From: Alistipes putredinis DSM 17216
GTDB taxonomy: Bacteria > Bacteroidota > Bacteroidia > Bacteroidales > Rikenellaceae
NCBI RefSeq assembly: GCF_000154465.1
Contig: NZ_DS499580.1
Span: 124,001-188,000, forward strand
Direction: 5' to 3'
DNA: 64,000 bases
The position numbers and the translations under genes are program-made. Below the pieces are notes generated by a model that was given only the letters and a program-made list of their open reading frames with translations, was not told the DNA's origin and did no database searches. Positions 49,352 to 58,590 of the stretch are shown here, one piece after another (positions within the stretch are counted from its first letter, which is position 1; each line of letters starts with the position of its first letter).

Positions 49352-51202
49352 TTAGCGTTTGATGATCGATTCGATGCGGGAAATCAGTTCGAGGCCGTCC
49401 CGATATACGTCGCTCATACGGGCCGAAGCCACCGGCGAATATTGGGCTTCGTCGCAGCGGGTGATGAGTTCCGAGAAGAGCTGGGTGTCTTCCGGCGCAG
49501 CCCCGCGCTTGTGGAGCTCCTCGCGGACATTTTCCTTGGTGAGATTGGCTACCGGGATATTGAATTTATCGCTCATATACCCCCATAAAGCCTTCAGCAT
49601 CTCTTCGTAGAAGGCGTGCTGGTTGTGCTCTTCCATATAGTTCTTGGCTATCCTGAAACGCTGAATGGCCACTTTGTTGGCTCGCCGGCCCCGGATCAGA
49701 GCCGCATTCTGGCTGTCGCGGATCTGCTTGCGCAGCGCGATGTAAGTTCCGGCGAAAATGACGAGAATCGCAGCCAGCAGTCCGATATAGAGTCCGCTCA
49801 GGAAGAATGGCTCGTGCATCGGCTGGAGGTGTGCCTTGCCCAGGCGGATGAAACGGATGTCCTGTCCCAGCATCTGAACGTCCTCCTTGGAGAGTCCTTT
49901 GACCATGTAGCTCTCTCCGCCGTTGGCATCCGGTGTGATTTGCAGCGGGAAGCTTTGCGAGGAGAGGGTCACATATTCCCGGCGGTCGGGATTGAAGTAG
50001 GTGAAAAGAATCGAATCGATACGGTACGTCCCTTCGGCGCGCGCGATGAACGGATATTCGAATTGCCGGTAGCCGGAGGTTCCCGCAGTCGCCGTTTGGA
50101 TGGATTCGGTGGTTTTGACGTTGTATTGCTCGAACGAGGCGGGCAGCGTCAGTTTCGGTGCTTGGATGAAAGGCAGGTTGCCCTGTCCCGTGATTTTCAC
50201 CGTGAAGGTCCCGGCCGAGTTGGCCGCCAGTTGGTCTGCGGAGAGCGACGCGTCCATGGAGAATTTGCCGACGGCGCCCGTAAAGCTGGCCGGAGCGCCC
50301 GCAGGGAGCTCTTTGACCGTGATGTTCACGCGGGGCGTCTGCAACTTGCGCCGCAAATTATAGACTTCGTGCCCGCCGCCAAAGAACGGATCGATATTGC
50401 GGCGGCTCTGTACGATAACTTGTGCAATGGCGGTGATCGTTGCGGGTTCGATCACGAGCGTACCCGCCTGCTGCGGGTAGAGCAGACACTCTTTTACGAC
50501 TGTCGATTCATAGACCTTGCCGTTCAGGGTTTCACGCTGCCACATGGCGTTCGAAACGTCGATGTCCTGCGTCCAGAAGCCGTTGAAGGAGGGGAATTTA
50601 ATGTCTTCGTAGCCCACGATCGCCACCCGGCGGTAGAGCTTGAAGGTCGCCAGCAGGGGTTCGCCTTTGAAGACCGACTGTTTCGATATGTGGACGCGCA
50701 GCAACAGATCGTCTTTGGCAATCTGTCCCTGGGCTTCCTCCTCGATACTTTCATCCGAAGAGTCTGAATTTCCCTGCGGAGCCCGGGCGCTGCCTGCCGA
50801 CGGTTTGTCGGAGATCTCGATCGGCAGAGGCTGGGTCTTGTATCTTTTTTTATCGACCTTGATCGAGGCTGGACCGATCGTGATGTTGCCCGCGTCCTGG
50901 GCCAGCAATACGTAGGTGATCGTATAATTGACGTTTTTGGTCATCGCGCCGTTGATGATCTGGATCGAGTGTCCCTGGGAGATCGCCGGGCCGGCCAGTA
51001 CGTCGAACGCCCCGAAATCCGGCGCTTCGAACGAATCGTCGTCGGGCGTGGCGTTGAGCGAGAACTCCACCCGGAAACTTTCGCCTGCCGTGACGACCAT
51101 CGGGGCGTTGGCGCTGAAAGTAACCTCGTCGGCTCTTGCTGCGGAGCCGACGAAGATTACGAAACATAATGCGAGGGTTATTTTACAGAAAAAACCTTTC
51201 AT
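49352..51202 (-). CDS. batD: BatD (oxygen-tolerance family) protein
   Basis: A 616-residue exported protein (signal MKGFFCKITLALCFVIFVGS) with immunoglobulin-like beta domains (VTFSANAPMVVTAGESFRVE; LTADQLAAN-type repeat near 325), a membrane helix near residues 470-490 (LYIGLLAAILVIFAGTYIAL) and a cytoplasmic helical tail. Bat proteins act with MoxR ATPases in envelope stress or aerotolerance. The moxR and batA-C genes are expected beyond but are not here; fumarase lies upstream. Confidence 0.92.
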   Translation of the reverse strand: MKGFFCKITLALCFVIFVGSAARADEVTFSANAPMVVTAGESFRVEFSLNATPDDDSFEAPDFGAFDVLAGPAISQGHSIQIINGAMTKNVNYTITYVLLAQDAGNITIGPASIKVDKKRYKTQPLPIEISDKPSAGSARAPQGNSDSSDESIEEEAQGQIAKDDLLLRVHISKQSVFKGEPLLATFKLYRRVAIVGYEDIKFPSFNGFWTQDIDVSNAMWQRETLNGKVYESTVVKECLLYPQQAGTLVIEPATITAIAQVIVQSRRNIDPFFGGGHEVYNLRRKLQTPRVNITVKELPAGAPASFTGAVGKFSMDASLSADQLAANSAGTFTVKITGQGNLPFIQAPKLTLPASFEQYNVKTTESIQTATAGTSGYRQFEYPFIARAEGTYRIDSILFTYFNPDRREYVTLSSQSFPLQITPDANGGESYMVKGLSKEDVQMLGQDIRFIRLGKAHLQPMHEPFFLSGLYIGLLAAILVIFAGTYIALRKQIRDSQNAALIRGRRANKVAIQRFRIAKNYMEEHNQHAFYEEMLKALWGYMSDKFNIPVANLTKENVREELHKRGAAPEDTQLFSELITRCDEAQYSPVASARMSDVYRDGLELISRIESIIKR

Positions 51203-51250
51203 TGACTGTCTGTTTCCTTGGTTGCCCCTATAACGGCCGGGGCGGAGCGT

Positions 51251-52861
51251 TTAGTGTTTGAGCTGCGCGAAAAAATCGTTGCCTTTGTCGTCCACGAGGA
51301 TGAAGGCCGGGAAGTTTTCGACGTAGATCTTGCGGACGGCTTCCATACCCAGTTCCGGGAAATCGACCACTTCGACCGATTTGATCGAATCTTTGGCCAG
51401 CACAGCCGCCGGACCGCCGATCGAACCGAGGTAGAATCCGCCGTGTTTTCGGCAAGCGTCCGTCACCTGTTGCGAGCGGTTGCCCTTGGCCAGCATGATC
51501 AGCGAGCCGCCGTGCTCCTGGAACAGATCCACGTAAGGATCCATACGGCCTGCCGTCGTGGGTCCGAAGCTGCCCGAAGGCATTCCTTTCGGCGTCTTGG
51601 CCGGACCGGCGTAATAGATCGGGTGTTTCTTGAAATATTCGGGCATCGGCTTGCCCTCATCGAGCATCTGTTTGATGCGGGCGTGGGCGATGTCGCGGGC
51701 CACGATGAGCGTGCCGCGCAGGTTCAGGCGCGTTTTGATCGGATATTTGGAGAGGATTTCGCGCACCTTGTCCATGCCTTGATCCAGGTCGATGTCCACG
51801 GCGGGCGACATGGCGGGGGCCTCTTTGGGCAGGAAGCGGGCCGGGTTCTTCTCGAGCTGTTCGAGGAAGATGCCCTCTTCGGTAATTTTGGCTTTGATGT
51901 TGCGGTCGGCCGAGCAGCTTACGCCGATGCCGACGGGGCACGACGCCGCGTGGCGCGGAGCGCGGATCACCCGCACGTCGTGTACGAGGTATTTGCCGCC
52001 GAACTGGGCGCCGATACCGCTCTCCCGGCAGATCTGGAGGATTTTCTGTTCCCACTCCAGGTCGCGGAAGCAGCGTCCTCCTTCGTTACCCGAGGTGGGC
52101 AGCTGGTCGAGGTAACCTGCCGAAGCCTTCTTGACGGTCGCCAGACACATTTCGGCCGACGTGCCGCCGATGCAGACGGCCAGGTGGTAGGGCGGGCAGG
52201 CTGAGGTGCCGAGATCCATGAGTTTCGAGCGGAAAAATTCCAGAAGCGATTTCTCGTTCAGCAGCGCTTTGGTCTGCTGGTAGAGGAAGGTTTTGTTGGC
52301 GGAGCCGCCGCCTTTGGTGATGAACAGGAATTTGTATTCGTTGCCTTTGTCGGCGTAGAGATCGATCTGTGCGGGCAGGTTCGTGCCCGAGTTCTTCTCC
52401 TCGGTCATCGTGAAGGGCACCACCTGCGAATAGCGCAGGTTGCGCTCCTTGTAGGCTTCGTAGGCGCCCCGGGCGATACATTCGGCGTCGTCCGCTCCCG
52501 TAAAGACATTCTCGCCCTTCTTGCCGATGCAGATGGCCGTGCCGGTGTCCTGGCAGGTCGGCAGTTCGCCTTCGGCGGCGACCGTCTGGTTGAGCAGCAT
52601 GGTGTAGGCCACGAATTTGTCGTTGTCGGAAGCTTCCGGATCCTCCAGAATGTGGCGGAGTTGCTCCAGATGGGCCGGGCGCAGGTAGAACGATACGTCG
52701 GTATAGGCTTCGCGGGCCAGCAGTTCGATACCTTTGGGATCGACCTTGAGAATGCGGCGTCCGTCGCATTCGACGATCTTGACATACTCTTTGGTCAGCA
52801 GACGATATTGCGTCTTGTCACATTCGATCGGGAATGGTTCTTGATAGATGAATTCCGACAT
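51251..52861 (-). CDS. Class I fumarate hydratase (Fe-S)
   Basis: A 536-residue Fe-S fumarase (fumarate + water to malate). Conserved pieces include LPTCQDTGTAICIGKKGENV, GGGSANKTFLYQQTKALLN, LGTSACPPYHLAVCIGGTSA and GPTTAGRMDPYVDLFQEHGG; the cysteines hold the 4Fe-4S cluster. It is oxygen-sensitive and typical of anaerobes. It is followed by batD with a 48-base gap. Confidence 0.96.
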   Translation of the reverse strand: MSEFIYQEPFPIECDKTQYRLLTKEYVKIVECDGRRILKVDPKGIELLAREAYTDVSFYLRPAHLEQLRHILEDPEASDNDKFVAYTMLLNQTVAAEGELPTCQDTGTAICIGKKGENVFTGADDAECIARGAYEAYKERNLRYSQVVPFTMTEEKNSGTNLPAQIDLYADKGNEYKFLFITKGGGSANKTFLYQQTKALLNEKSLLEFFRSKLMDLGTSACPPYHLAVCIGGTSAEMCLATVKKASAGYLDQLPTSGNEGGRCFRDLEWEQKILQICRESGIGAQFGGKYLVHDVRVIRAPRHAASCPVGIGVSCSADRNIKAKITEEGIFLEQLEKNPARFLPKEAPAMSPAVDIDLDQGMDKVREILSKYPIKTRLNLRGTLIVARDIAHARIKQMLDEGKPMPEYFKKHPIYYAGPAKTPKGMPSGSFGPTTAGRMDPYVDLFQEHGGSLIMLAKGNRSQQVTDACRKHGGFYLGSIGGPAAVLAKDSIKSVEVVDFPELGMEAVRKIYVENFPAFILVDDKGNDFFAQLKH

Positions 52862-53009
52862 GGTGTTGAGGTCTTTATTGTAGCGTTAGAAAAATTGCCA
52901 ATTATTCGCAAATTTACTAAAATAAAATCAGAATATTCCGTTTGAGCGCTATTTTTTCTCCCGTCTGATTTTTATTCGGGAAAGTGCCTGTTCTTTAGGA
53001 AATAATGTT

Positions 53010-53058
53010 TAATTTTGTAAAGATTGAAACGCATAAATTCTTAAATTATTATATAATT
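53010..53058 (+). promoter_or_regulatory. Promoter and leader of the aldolase gene
   Basis: TAATTTTG at 53,010-53,017 fits the -7 consensus and lies 42 bases before the ATG. The leader is very AT-rich with no clear hairpin. Confidence 0.5.
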
Positions 53059-54051
53059 ATGGTATCTTATAAAGAATTGGGCCTGGTGAATACCCGCGAG
53101 ATGTTTGCCAAGGCGATCAAGGGTGGGTATGCCATTCCCGCTTTCAATTTCAATAACATGGAGCAGATGCAGGCCATCGTGCAGGCGTGCGTCGAAACTT
53201 CGTCGCCCGTGATTATGCAGGTGTCGTCGGGTGCCCGCAAGTATGCCAATCCGACCATTCTGCGCTACATGGCCCAGGGTGCCGTGGAGTATGCCAAGGA
53301 GTTGGGTAAGAACATTCCGATCGTGCTGCATCTGGATCACGGCGATACTTTCGAGCTTTGCAAGGATTGCGTCGATATGGGTTTCTCGTCGGTGATGATC
53401 GACGGTTCGCACCTGCCTTACGATGAGAACGTGGCGCTGACGAAGAAGGTCGTGGAGTATGCTCACAAGCACGATGTGACGGTGGAGGGCGAGCTGGGTG
53501 TGCTGGCCGGTGTCGAGGACGAGGTTTCGGCCGAACACCATACCTACACCCGTCCCGAAGACGTGGAGGATTTCGTGAAGAAGACCGGTGTGGATTCGCT
53601 GGCCATCTCGATCGGCACGTCGCACGGAGCCAATAAGTTCAAGCCCGAGCAGTGCACGCGCAATGCGGACGGCGTGCTCGTGCCGCCCGAACTCCGTTTC
53701 GACATCCTGGAGGAGATCGAGAAGCGCATCCCTGGGTTCCCGATCGTGCTGCACGGCTCCTCGTCCGTGCCGCAGGAGTACGTGCATATCATCAATACGC
53801 ACGGCGGTGCGTTGAAGGATGCCATCGGCATTCCGGAGGAGCAGCTGCGTCGTGCCGCCAAGAGCGCCGTTTGCAAGATCAACATCGACTCGGACAGCCG
53901 TCTGGCCATGACGGCCGCCGTGCGTCTGGTGCTGACCGACAAACCCGCAGAGTTCGATCCCCGCAAATACCTGGGGCCGGCCCGCGAGGAGATGAAGAAG
54001 CTCTACATGCACAAATGCGAGAAAGTTCTCGGATCGGCCGGCAAGGCGTAG
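53059..54051 (+). CDS. fba: Class II fructose-bisphosphate aldolase
   Basis: A 330-residue zinc aldolase splitting fructose 1,6-bisphosphate. Metal-binding His residues appear in PIVLHLDHGDTFELCKD and HGSSSVPQEY; the substrate loop is in VMIDGSHLPYDENV. The ATG at 53,059 (MVSYKELGLVNTREMF) is preferred to the 18-codon extension at 53,005, which begins before the -7 box. A strong terminator follows. Confidence 0.96.
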   Translation: MVSYKELGLVNTREMFAKAIKGGYAIPAFNFNNMEQMQAIVQACVETSSPVIMQVSSGARKYANPTILRYMAQGAVEYAKELGKNIPIVLHLDHGDTFELCKDCVDMGFSSVMIDGSHLPYDENVALTKKVVEYAHKHDVTVEGELGVLAGVEDEVSAEHHTYTRPEDVEDFVKKTGVDSLAISIGTSHGANKFKPEQCTRNADGVLVPPELRFDILEEIEKRIPGFPIVLHGSSSVPQEYVHIINTHGGALKDAIGIPEEQLRRAAKSAVCKINIDSDSRLAMTAAVRLVLTDKPAEFDPRKYLGPAREEMKKLYMHKCEKVLGSAGKA

Positions 54052-54072
54052 CCGATTCGTGCGGATTGCGAT

Positions 54073-54111
54073 ACCGGACCGGGCAAATCGCCCGGTCCGG
54101 TTTTTTCTTTC
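54073..54111 (+). terminator. Terminator after fba
   Basis: ACCGGACCGGGC-aaatc-GCCCGGTCCGGT then six T. Confidence 0.9.
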
Positions 54112-54167
54112 CCGAAATGTGGGTTGCGGTGCGGATTTTGTTCTTCTTTGCATACAATCAATATTCG

Positions 54168-54461
54168 ATGGTTATGAAAAAGTATGAATTGAAGAATAAT
54201 AAGGCGCTCGGACGTTATGAATTCGATTTGGGCGGTGCTACGGCAGCGGTGGATTACGAGGAGTGCGGTCCCGGGTGTATCGCCGTTACCCATACGGGCG
54301 TTCCCGATCGGTTCTGCGGACAGGGTATCGCCTCGCAGTTGACACTGGCGGTGTTGGAAGATTTGAAACGGCAGGGGCTGAAAGTGGTTCCGCTGTGTCG
54401 ATTCATGGCCCGTTATATTCTGCGGCATCCGGAGTGGAAGCAGATGGTTGCGGACAAGTAG
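54168..54461 (+). CDS. GNAT-like small acetyltransferase (YjdJ/NATD1 type)
   Basis: A 97-residue protein with the compact GNAT-related fold of the YjdJ/NATD1 group: RYEFDLGGATAAVDYEECGP, HTGVPDRFCGQGIASQLTLA (acetyl-CoA loop) and PLCRFMARYILRHPEWKQM. Substrate unknown. The start is 54,168 or 54,174; the much longer open frame upstream is out of phase with fba and not real. Confidence 0.88.
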   Translation: MVMKKYELKNNKALGRYEFDLGGATAAVDYEECGPGCIAVTHTGVPDRFCGQGIASQLTLAVLEDLKRQGLKVVPLCRFMARYILRHPEWKQMVADK

Positions 54462-54692
54462 CGGGTGCGACGGCGTTATACCGTTTGCGCCTGGAGATTC
54501 GTTTTTGGGTAGGGTCGGTTCCGTGCCGGCCGTTCTTCGGCTATAAGGCACGCGGCCTTTTGCCTGACGGCGAATGGGCGGGAGCCAGGGGGAATGAATG
54601 CCGTTTGCCCGGGTTCTGAAGCATGCGGGAGCGTCTTTTGCCGACAGTGGCCGGAAAATATCGTGCCGGACGGTGAATTAGTAGGAGCGAAA

Positions 54693-54725
54693 TTTGGTCG
54701 ATTGCCGGAAAAATCATTATCTTTG
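54693..54725 (+). promoter_or_regulatory. tRNA-Ser promoter
   Basis: TTTG (54,693-54,696), 21 bases, TATCTTTG (54,718-54,725), ten bases before the tRNA. Confidence 0.7.
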
Positions 54726-54734
54726 CCCATCCGA

Positions 54735-54822
54735 GGAGAGGTGCTCGAGTGGTTGAAGAGGCGCGCCTGGAAAGCTCGTATACGTCTAAAGCGTATCAGG
54801 GGTTCGAATCCCCTTCTCTCCG
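54735..54822 (+). tRNA. tRNA-Ser (GGA)
   Basis: An 88-nt class II tRNA. Acceptor GGAGAGG/TTCTCTCC-type pairing with discriminator G; anticodon loop CTGGAAA (anticodon GGA); long variable arm TATACGTCTAAAGCGTATC; T-arm GGGGTTCGAATCCCC. The middle of the anticodon stem (CGCGC/GCTCG) has one C-T mismatch. CCA not encoded. Its 3' end is the same kind of sequence that the ICE used as its attachment site. Confidence 0.93.
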
Positions 54823-55106
54823 CAAACGACCGGGTGGTCGGCTGGGTTGCAAACATTCGTTTGCAACCTTTTTTATTTTCGGGGTGGACAAATTTGTCCG
54901 GAACGGTCTTAAGATAAAAGTTGGTCGTATGGCTGGCAGGCGAAAATCAGGAGTTCGCAAGGTCGCCTCCGGTCCGACGGAGGGAAGGACGGGCGGCATG
55001 CGGTAACGCGAAGTCGAGCGCGCTCTGCCGAAGAGTGGAACCGGGGCGAAATGTTGTACGGAAACACAGCTTTTTTGTCTCTGCAACGCGGCAAAGTCGT
55101 TCGAAT
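54816..55106. repeat. 291-bp repeat following tRNA-Ser, copy 2
   Basis: Same length and near-identical to 33,656-33,946. It begins within the tRNA 3' end (CTCTCCGC) and ends at GTTCGAAT, a word also found in the tRNA T-loop (GGTTCGAATCC). It contains the terminator, the palindrome GGACAAATTTGTCC (54,886-54,899) and conserved stretches with no clear coding purpose. Confidence 0.8.
54845..54874 (+). terminator. tRNA-Ser terminator, copy 2
   Basis: GGTTGCAAAC-attc-GTTTGCAACC plus six T, 23 bases after the tRNA. Confidence 0.85.
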
Positions 55107-55234
55107 GGGCTGCCGCGATAGAATGGCCGATACGTTTTTTGTTTCGGGACATTTGTACCCTCCGGCCGGATCGGGGAGAGGTGTTTTTTGTGAAGCTGAT
55201 CCGCAATCCCTGATCTTTCAAACGATAAAATTTG

Positions 55235-55263
55235 AAAAGCCGCAAACATTGCTTGCGGCTTTT
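55235..55263. terminator. Terminator after the cupin gene (two-way)
   Basis: AAAAGCCGCAA-acattgc-TTGCGGCTTTT. On the - strand it ends the leftward cupin gene at 55,332. Confidence 0.75.
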
Positions 55264-55331
55264 CAGTTACCAGGATAGAATGAGTGCATTGGGGGCACGG
55301 TATACGAAATTGATTCGTGCGGTGTATCGAC

Positions 55332-55667
55332 TTATTTACCATTTTCGTTGTTTTTCAGCGTAATGCCTATCATGACGGTTTCTGCCTGTGCGTTGTTCCA
55401 TACGGAGTGGGGAATACCGCCTTTGACGACGAACGCTTCGTTTTCGCGGATGATTCGCTCTTGTCCGTCCAGCAGCACTTTGGCTTCTCCCTGCGTGACG
55501 ATGAACAGGTGGTCGGTAGCGTGGGTGTGGGGCGTGACGGGGCCGCCGCCGTCAGGGGCGAGATAGGCGATGGCGCCGTTTACGATCTGGCCGCAGGCTC
55601 CGAACAGATTTTTGGCCAGGAAATTTACGTGTTCGGATGGTGTGATGAATCCATCTTTTTTATACAT
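55332..55667 (-). CDS. Cupin-domain protein
   Basis: A 111-residue single-cupin protein: GGGPVTPHTHATDHLFIVTQ (His-x-His metal site), GEAKVLLDGQERIIRENEAF and VKGGIPHSVWNNAQ. Probably a small metal-dependent isomerase or sensor; substrate unknown. Its upstream region is interrupted by an IS110 element, which may have removed or changed its promoter. Confidence 0.85.
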   Translation of the reverse strand: MYKKDGFITPSEHVNFLAKNLFGACGQIVNGAIAYLAPDGGGPVTPHTHATDHLFIVTQGEAKVLLDGQERIIRENEAFVVKGGIPHSVWNNAQAETVMIGITLKNNENGK

Positions 55668-55995
55668 ATCGGTATTTTTTTGAAGTTGTCCGGGGTATTT
55701 TGCCCGTTATTTGTTGAAGCGAGTACAGATTGTTAAGACGAATCGAGTACCTTAGATTTGCGCAGTAAACAGGAGATGAGATAGAGTTGGTAATTTTGTA
55801 GAGAAGAGGTTAGCTAAAAGAAAGGGAGGCAGGGAGTGAACCAGGTATCGATAAGAATTCAAGATTCATTTCCATATTAGGACTCTTTGTCTTTCTTGAA
55901 CCGAGACCTGAATAAGAATTTAACCTTTCATTGTTAAGGTAGTTAGGATAGGTTCAAGTTCCTTTCTCTCAATTTGATGGTCAAAAACAAAAGTA
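55668..55995 (+). ncRNA. IS110 noncoding end, candidate bridge RNA
   Basis: There is no protein gene in these 328 bases. Part must be the IS left end. Features: direct repeats CGAGTAC (55,720 and 55,744) and ATAAGAATT (about 55,851 and 55,912), and an 8-bp perfect stem CTTGAACC (55,895-55,902) with GGTTCAAG (55,951-55,958) enclosing a 48-nt loop. IS110 elements are known to encode a bridge RNA in this position that pairs with donor and target DNA. The exact RNA ends and loops cannot be set without a target comparison. Confidence 0.45.
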
Positions 55996-57016
55996 ATGGA
56001 CAATTTTTATTTCATCGGGGTTGACGTCAGCAAAAAGAAACTGGACTTCTGCGTACTATTCGAGGGTAAGGTTCTGCGCGAAGAACAGGTAAGCAACCAC
56101 CAGCAGGCTGTCGCCAGACTGATCGGCGAGTTGAAGAACGATTTGGAAATGGATAACGAACAGTTTTTAATCTGTGCCGAACATACGGGGCAATATACTT
56201 TCCCTCTGGTATGTGCTTGCAAGTCGGTCGAGTGCAAACTTTGGTTGGAGAACCCGTCCCAGATCAAATATTCATCCGGTATGCAGCGGGGCAAGAACGA
56301 CAAGGTGGATGCAAAGCGCATAGCCATTTACGCTTCACGGTTCGGAGATAAGGTTAAGTATTACGACCGTCCCTCCGAGGAGATAGAGAGGCTTAAACAG
56401 TTGGAGAGGGAGCGTGCGCTTTACGTTACCGACCTGGCTAAATACAAAGGCCAGATGTACGATCAGAAAGATTTTATGCCGGCGGCGCTTTATCGCAAGA
56501 AAACAAAGCGGATGAAAGGCTTAATACAGGAACTACAAGCGGCTATCGATGCGATCACTGCTGAAATGGAGAAGATCATAGGCTCAACGGAAGTGCTTGC
56601 GCGCCAGATGGAACTTTTAATGTCGATAGACGGTGTAGGTAAAGTGGTAGCTCTGAATGTGATTATCGAAACAGAAGCGTTCTCCCGCTTCGACAATCCC
56701 AGAAAGTTCTGCTGTCACGCAGGTGTCGCTCCGTTCTCATACACATCCGGGAGCAGCCAGCACTCCAAAAACAAGGTCTCGCATAGGGCCAACAAGAACA
56801 TAAAGAAACTGCTACATATGGCAGCCGTATCGGTAACTCATCGTAAAGAGGGTGAACTAAAGGCCTACTATATGCGGAAAGTAGAAGAAGGAAAGAACAA
56901 AATGTCGGTAATCAATGCGTTACGTGCTAAAATCGTGGCCCGCATGTTCGCCGTCATCAAAGAAATGAATTTTATACTCCTATTTACTCTTAAAAACTTG
57001 CAAAAACCATAAGAAT
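55740..57016 (+). mobile_element. IS110-family insertion sequence
   Basis: One transposase gene with a noncoding left part. IS110 elements have no terminal inverted repeats, so the left edge (about 55,700-55,800) is approximate. The right edge must lie between the transposase stop (57,012) and the DUF488 start (57,017), because the DUF488 N-terminus is complete. Confidence 0.7.
55996..57012 (+). CDS. IS110-family DEDD transposase
   Basis: A 338-residue recombinase. The RuvC-like DEDD domain shows GVDVSKKKLDF (Asp10), CAEHTGQYTF (Glu about 61) and KNDKVDAKRIAIYA (Asp about 101/104). The C-terminal Transposase_20 domain has LLMSIDGVGKVVALNVIIET and FCCHAGVAPFSYTSGSS with the nucleophilic Ser region. 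It appears intact. Coding style is more AT-rich than neighbouring chromosome genes, in line with recent arrival. Confidence 0.95.
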   Translation: MDNFYFIGVDVSKKKLDFCVLFEGKVLREEQVSNHQQAVARLIGELKNDLEMDNEQFLICAEHTGQYTFPLVCACKSVECKLWLENPSQIKYSSGMQRGKNDKVDAKRIAIYASRFGDKVKYYDRPSEEIERLKQLERERALYVTDLAKYKGQMYDQKDFMPAALYRKKTKRMKGLIQELQAAIDAITAEMEKIIGSTEVLARQMELLMSIDGVGKVVALNVIIETEAFSRFDNPRKFCCHAGVAPFSYTSGSSQHSKNKVSHRANKNIKKLLHMAAVSVTHRKEGELKAYYMRKVEEGKNKMSVINALRAKIVARMFAVIKEMNFILLFTLKNLQKP

Positions 57017-57373
57017 ATGGAAGTACGGCTGAAACGGGTTTACGACCCTGAAAGTCCCGGAGACGGATTTCGGGTGCTGGTGGATAAACTTTGGCCTCGG
57101 GGCATTCGCAAAGAGGCGTTTCATTACGATTTGTGGGCGAAGCGGATCGCTCCTTCGACGTCGCTGCGGGTGTGGTATCACGGGGATCCGGCAGGCCGTT
57201 GGGCGGAGTTTCGGCGCAAGTACCTCGATGAGCTGGGGAGTTCGGCTGCCATGCAGGATTTTCTCGACCGCATTCGGACCTATCCGGATGTGACGTTGCT
57301 CTATGCCTCGAAGAACAGGGTTGAGAACCATGCGGTGATTTTGAAGGAGTTTATCGAGAAAAACCTGAATTGA
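57017..57373 (+). CDS. DUF488 family protein
   Basis: A 118-residue protein with the family pattern LKRVYDPESPGDGFRVLVDK and LWPRGIRKE at the start, WYHGDPAGRWAEFRRKY in the middle and LLYASKNRVENHAVIL near the end. DUF488 proteins are small, conserved and of unknown function, sometimes linked to uroporphyrin-III C-methyltransferase-like annotations. The IS110 element lies 4 bases before its ATG, so its ribosome-binding site and promoter must now come from the IS. Confidence 0.9.
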   Translation: MEVRLKRVYDPESPGDGFRVLVDKLWPRGIRKEAFHYDLWAKRIAPSTSLRVWYHGDPAGRWAEFRRKYLDELGSSAAMQDFLDRIRTYPDVTLLYASKNRVENHAVILKEFIEKNLN

Positions 57374-57389
57374 CGGTTTTGCCATTTTG

Positions 57390-57425
57390 CAGCGGGCCCG
57401 GAAGATCACTCTTCCGGGCCCGCTG
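57390..57425. terminator. Terminator between DUF488 and cydB
   Basis: CAGCGGGCCCGGAAGA-tcac-TCTTCCGGGCCCGCTG, a perfect 16-bp stem between convergent genes. Confidence 0.85.
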
Positions 57426-57448
57426 ATCGAGGGATCGTCGAAGTGTCT

Positions 57449-58585
57449 TTAGTATTTGAGTTCTTCTTTGGAGCCGTCTTGGGGTTTGCGGCTCAAGGCC
57501 CACCAAGCGTAGCCGATGTAGGCGACGACGAATGGAATGCAGAGCGATACGATACTCATGGCCTTGAGGGTGAATTCGCTCGACGACGAGTTGTAGATCG
57601 TCAGCGACGACTGCATATCGGCCAGCGAAGGATAGTAGGAGGTATCGTTCCATCCGGCCGTAAGCAGCAGGGCGAGCACCGTGAGGACCGTTCCCGATCC
57701 GCTCAGCCAGATCGCCTTGCGGCTACCGCGCCAGCCCAGCCAGATACTCCAGAGAACCAGCGCCACACCCGCCAGAAGCCCTATGCCGACGTAGGGCATG
57801 GCCAGCAAATTGTGCAGGTATTTATACGGTTCCGGAGCGATGATTCCCGTCGCCGGATCGACACTCCAACCCTGGGCGAAGAGCAGGCTTACGAGGAATA
57901 CGAGGAAAAACACGAGGAATGTTCCTGCGGCGCAGAGCGAGCGGCGGCGCGAGCGTTCGCGGATCTGTGTGTCGTCGATGTCGTTCATGAAGTAGTGGAG
58001 CGCCAGCATCCGCGAGAGGAACAGCACGGCCAGTCCCAGCGCCACATTGCGGTAGTCGAGCACCGCTTCGAGTCCGTGCCAGGGAGTCGTCCACTGCGAG
58101 ATCGTGGTGTCGCCGCCCAGGTTGGCCATGTTGAACCGATCGACGGTGAAATTCGCACCCGTGAAGAATGTGCCGACAGCGGCGCCCAAGAGGATCGTTC
58201 CGAGAAATCCGTTGATCTTCAGGAACCAGTCGAAAGTCTTTTCTCCGAATACGTTATTGGGTTTGCGCCGGTATTCGTACGAAACGGCTTGCAGGACGAA
58301 GACCAGCAGAATCAGCATCCAGACGTAAAACGCTCCGCCGAAACTGGTCGAGTAGAAAAGCGGGAACGAGGCGAAAAACGCGCCGCCGAAAGTTACCAGC
58401 GTAGTGAACGTGAGTTCCCATTTGCGGCCCAGCGAATTGACGATCAGGTTGCGTTCGTGTTCCGTACGTCCGATGGTGTAGAGCAGGCTTTGGCCGCCCT
58501 GCACGAAGAGCAGGAAGACCAGCAAAGCTCCCAGCAGGGAGATCAGGAACCACCAGTAGTGTTGCAGCAATGCCAAAGTATCCAT
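57449..58585 (-). CDS. cydB: Cytochrome bd oxidase subunit II
   Basis: A 378-residue polytopic membrane protein with about nine helices, starting LQHYWWFLISLLGALLVFLL, with FGEKTFDWFLKINGFLGTIL and SIWLGWRGSRKAIWLSGSG. CydB stabilises the haem groups of CydA in the high-affinity quinol oxidase bd, which lets anaerobes remove oxygen. It follows cydA by 5 bases. Confidence 0.95.
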   Translation of the reverse strand: MDTLALLQHYWWFLISLLGALLVFLLFVQGGQSLLYTIGRTEHERNLIVNSLGRKWELTFTTLVTFGGAFFASFPLFYSTSFGGAFYVWMLILLVFVLQAVSYEYRRKPNNVFGEKTFDWFLKINGFLGTILLGAAVGTFFTGANFTVDRFNMANLGGDTTISQWTTPWHGLEAVLDYRNVALGLAVLFLSRMLALHYFMNDIDDTQIRERSRRRSLCAAGTFLVFFLVFLVSLLFAQGWSVDPATGIIAPEPYKYLHNLLAMPYVGIGLLAGVALVLWSIWLGWRGSRKAIWLSGSGTVLTVLALLLTAGWNDTSYYPSLADMQSSLTIYNSSSSEFTLKAMSIVSLCIPFVVAYIGYAWWALSRKPQDGSKEELKY

Positions 58586-58590
58586 AATTT

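Noticed and set aside
54735..54822. tRNA-Ser as a pseudogene because of the C-T mismatch in the anticodon stem
   Set aside because: All other arms pair well, the promoter and terminator are intact, and one mismatch does not rule out function.
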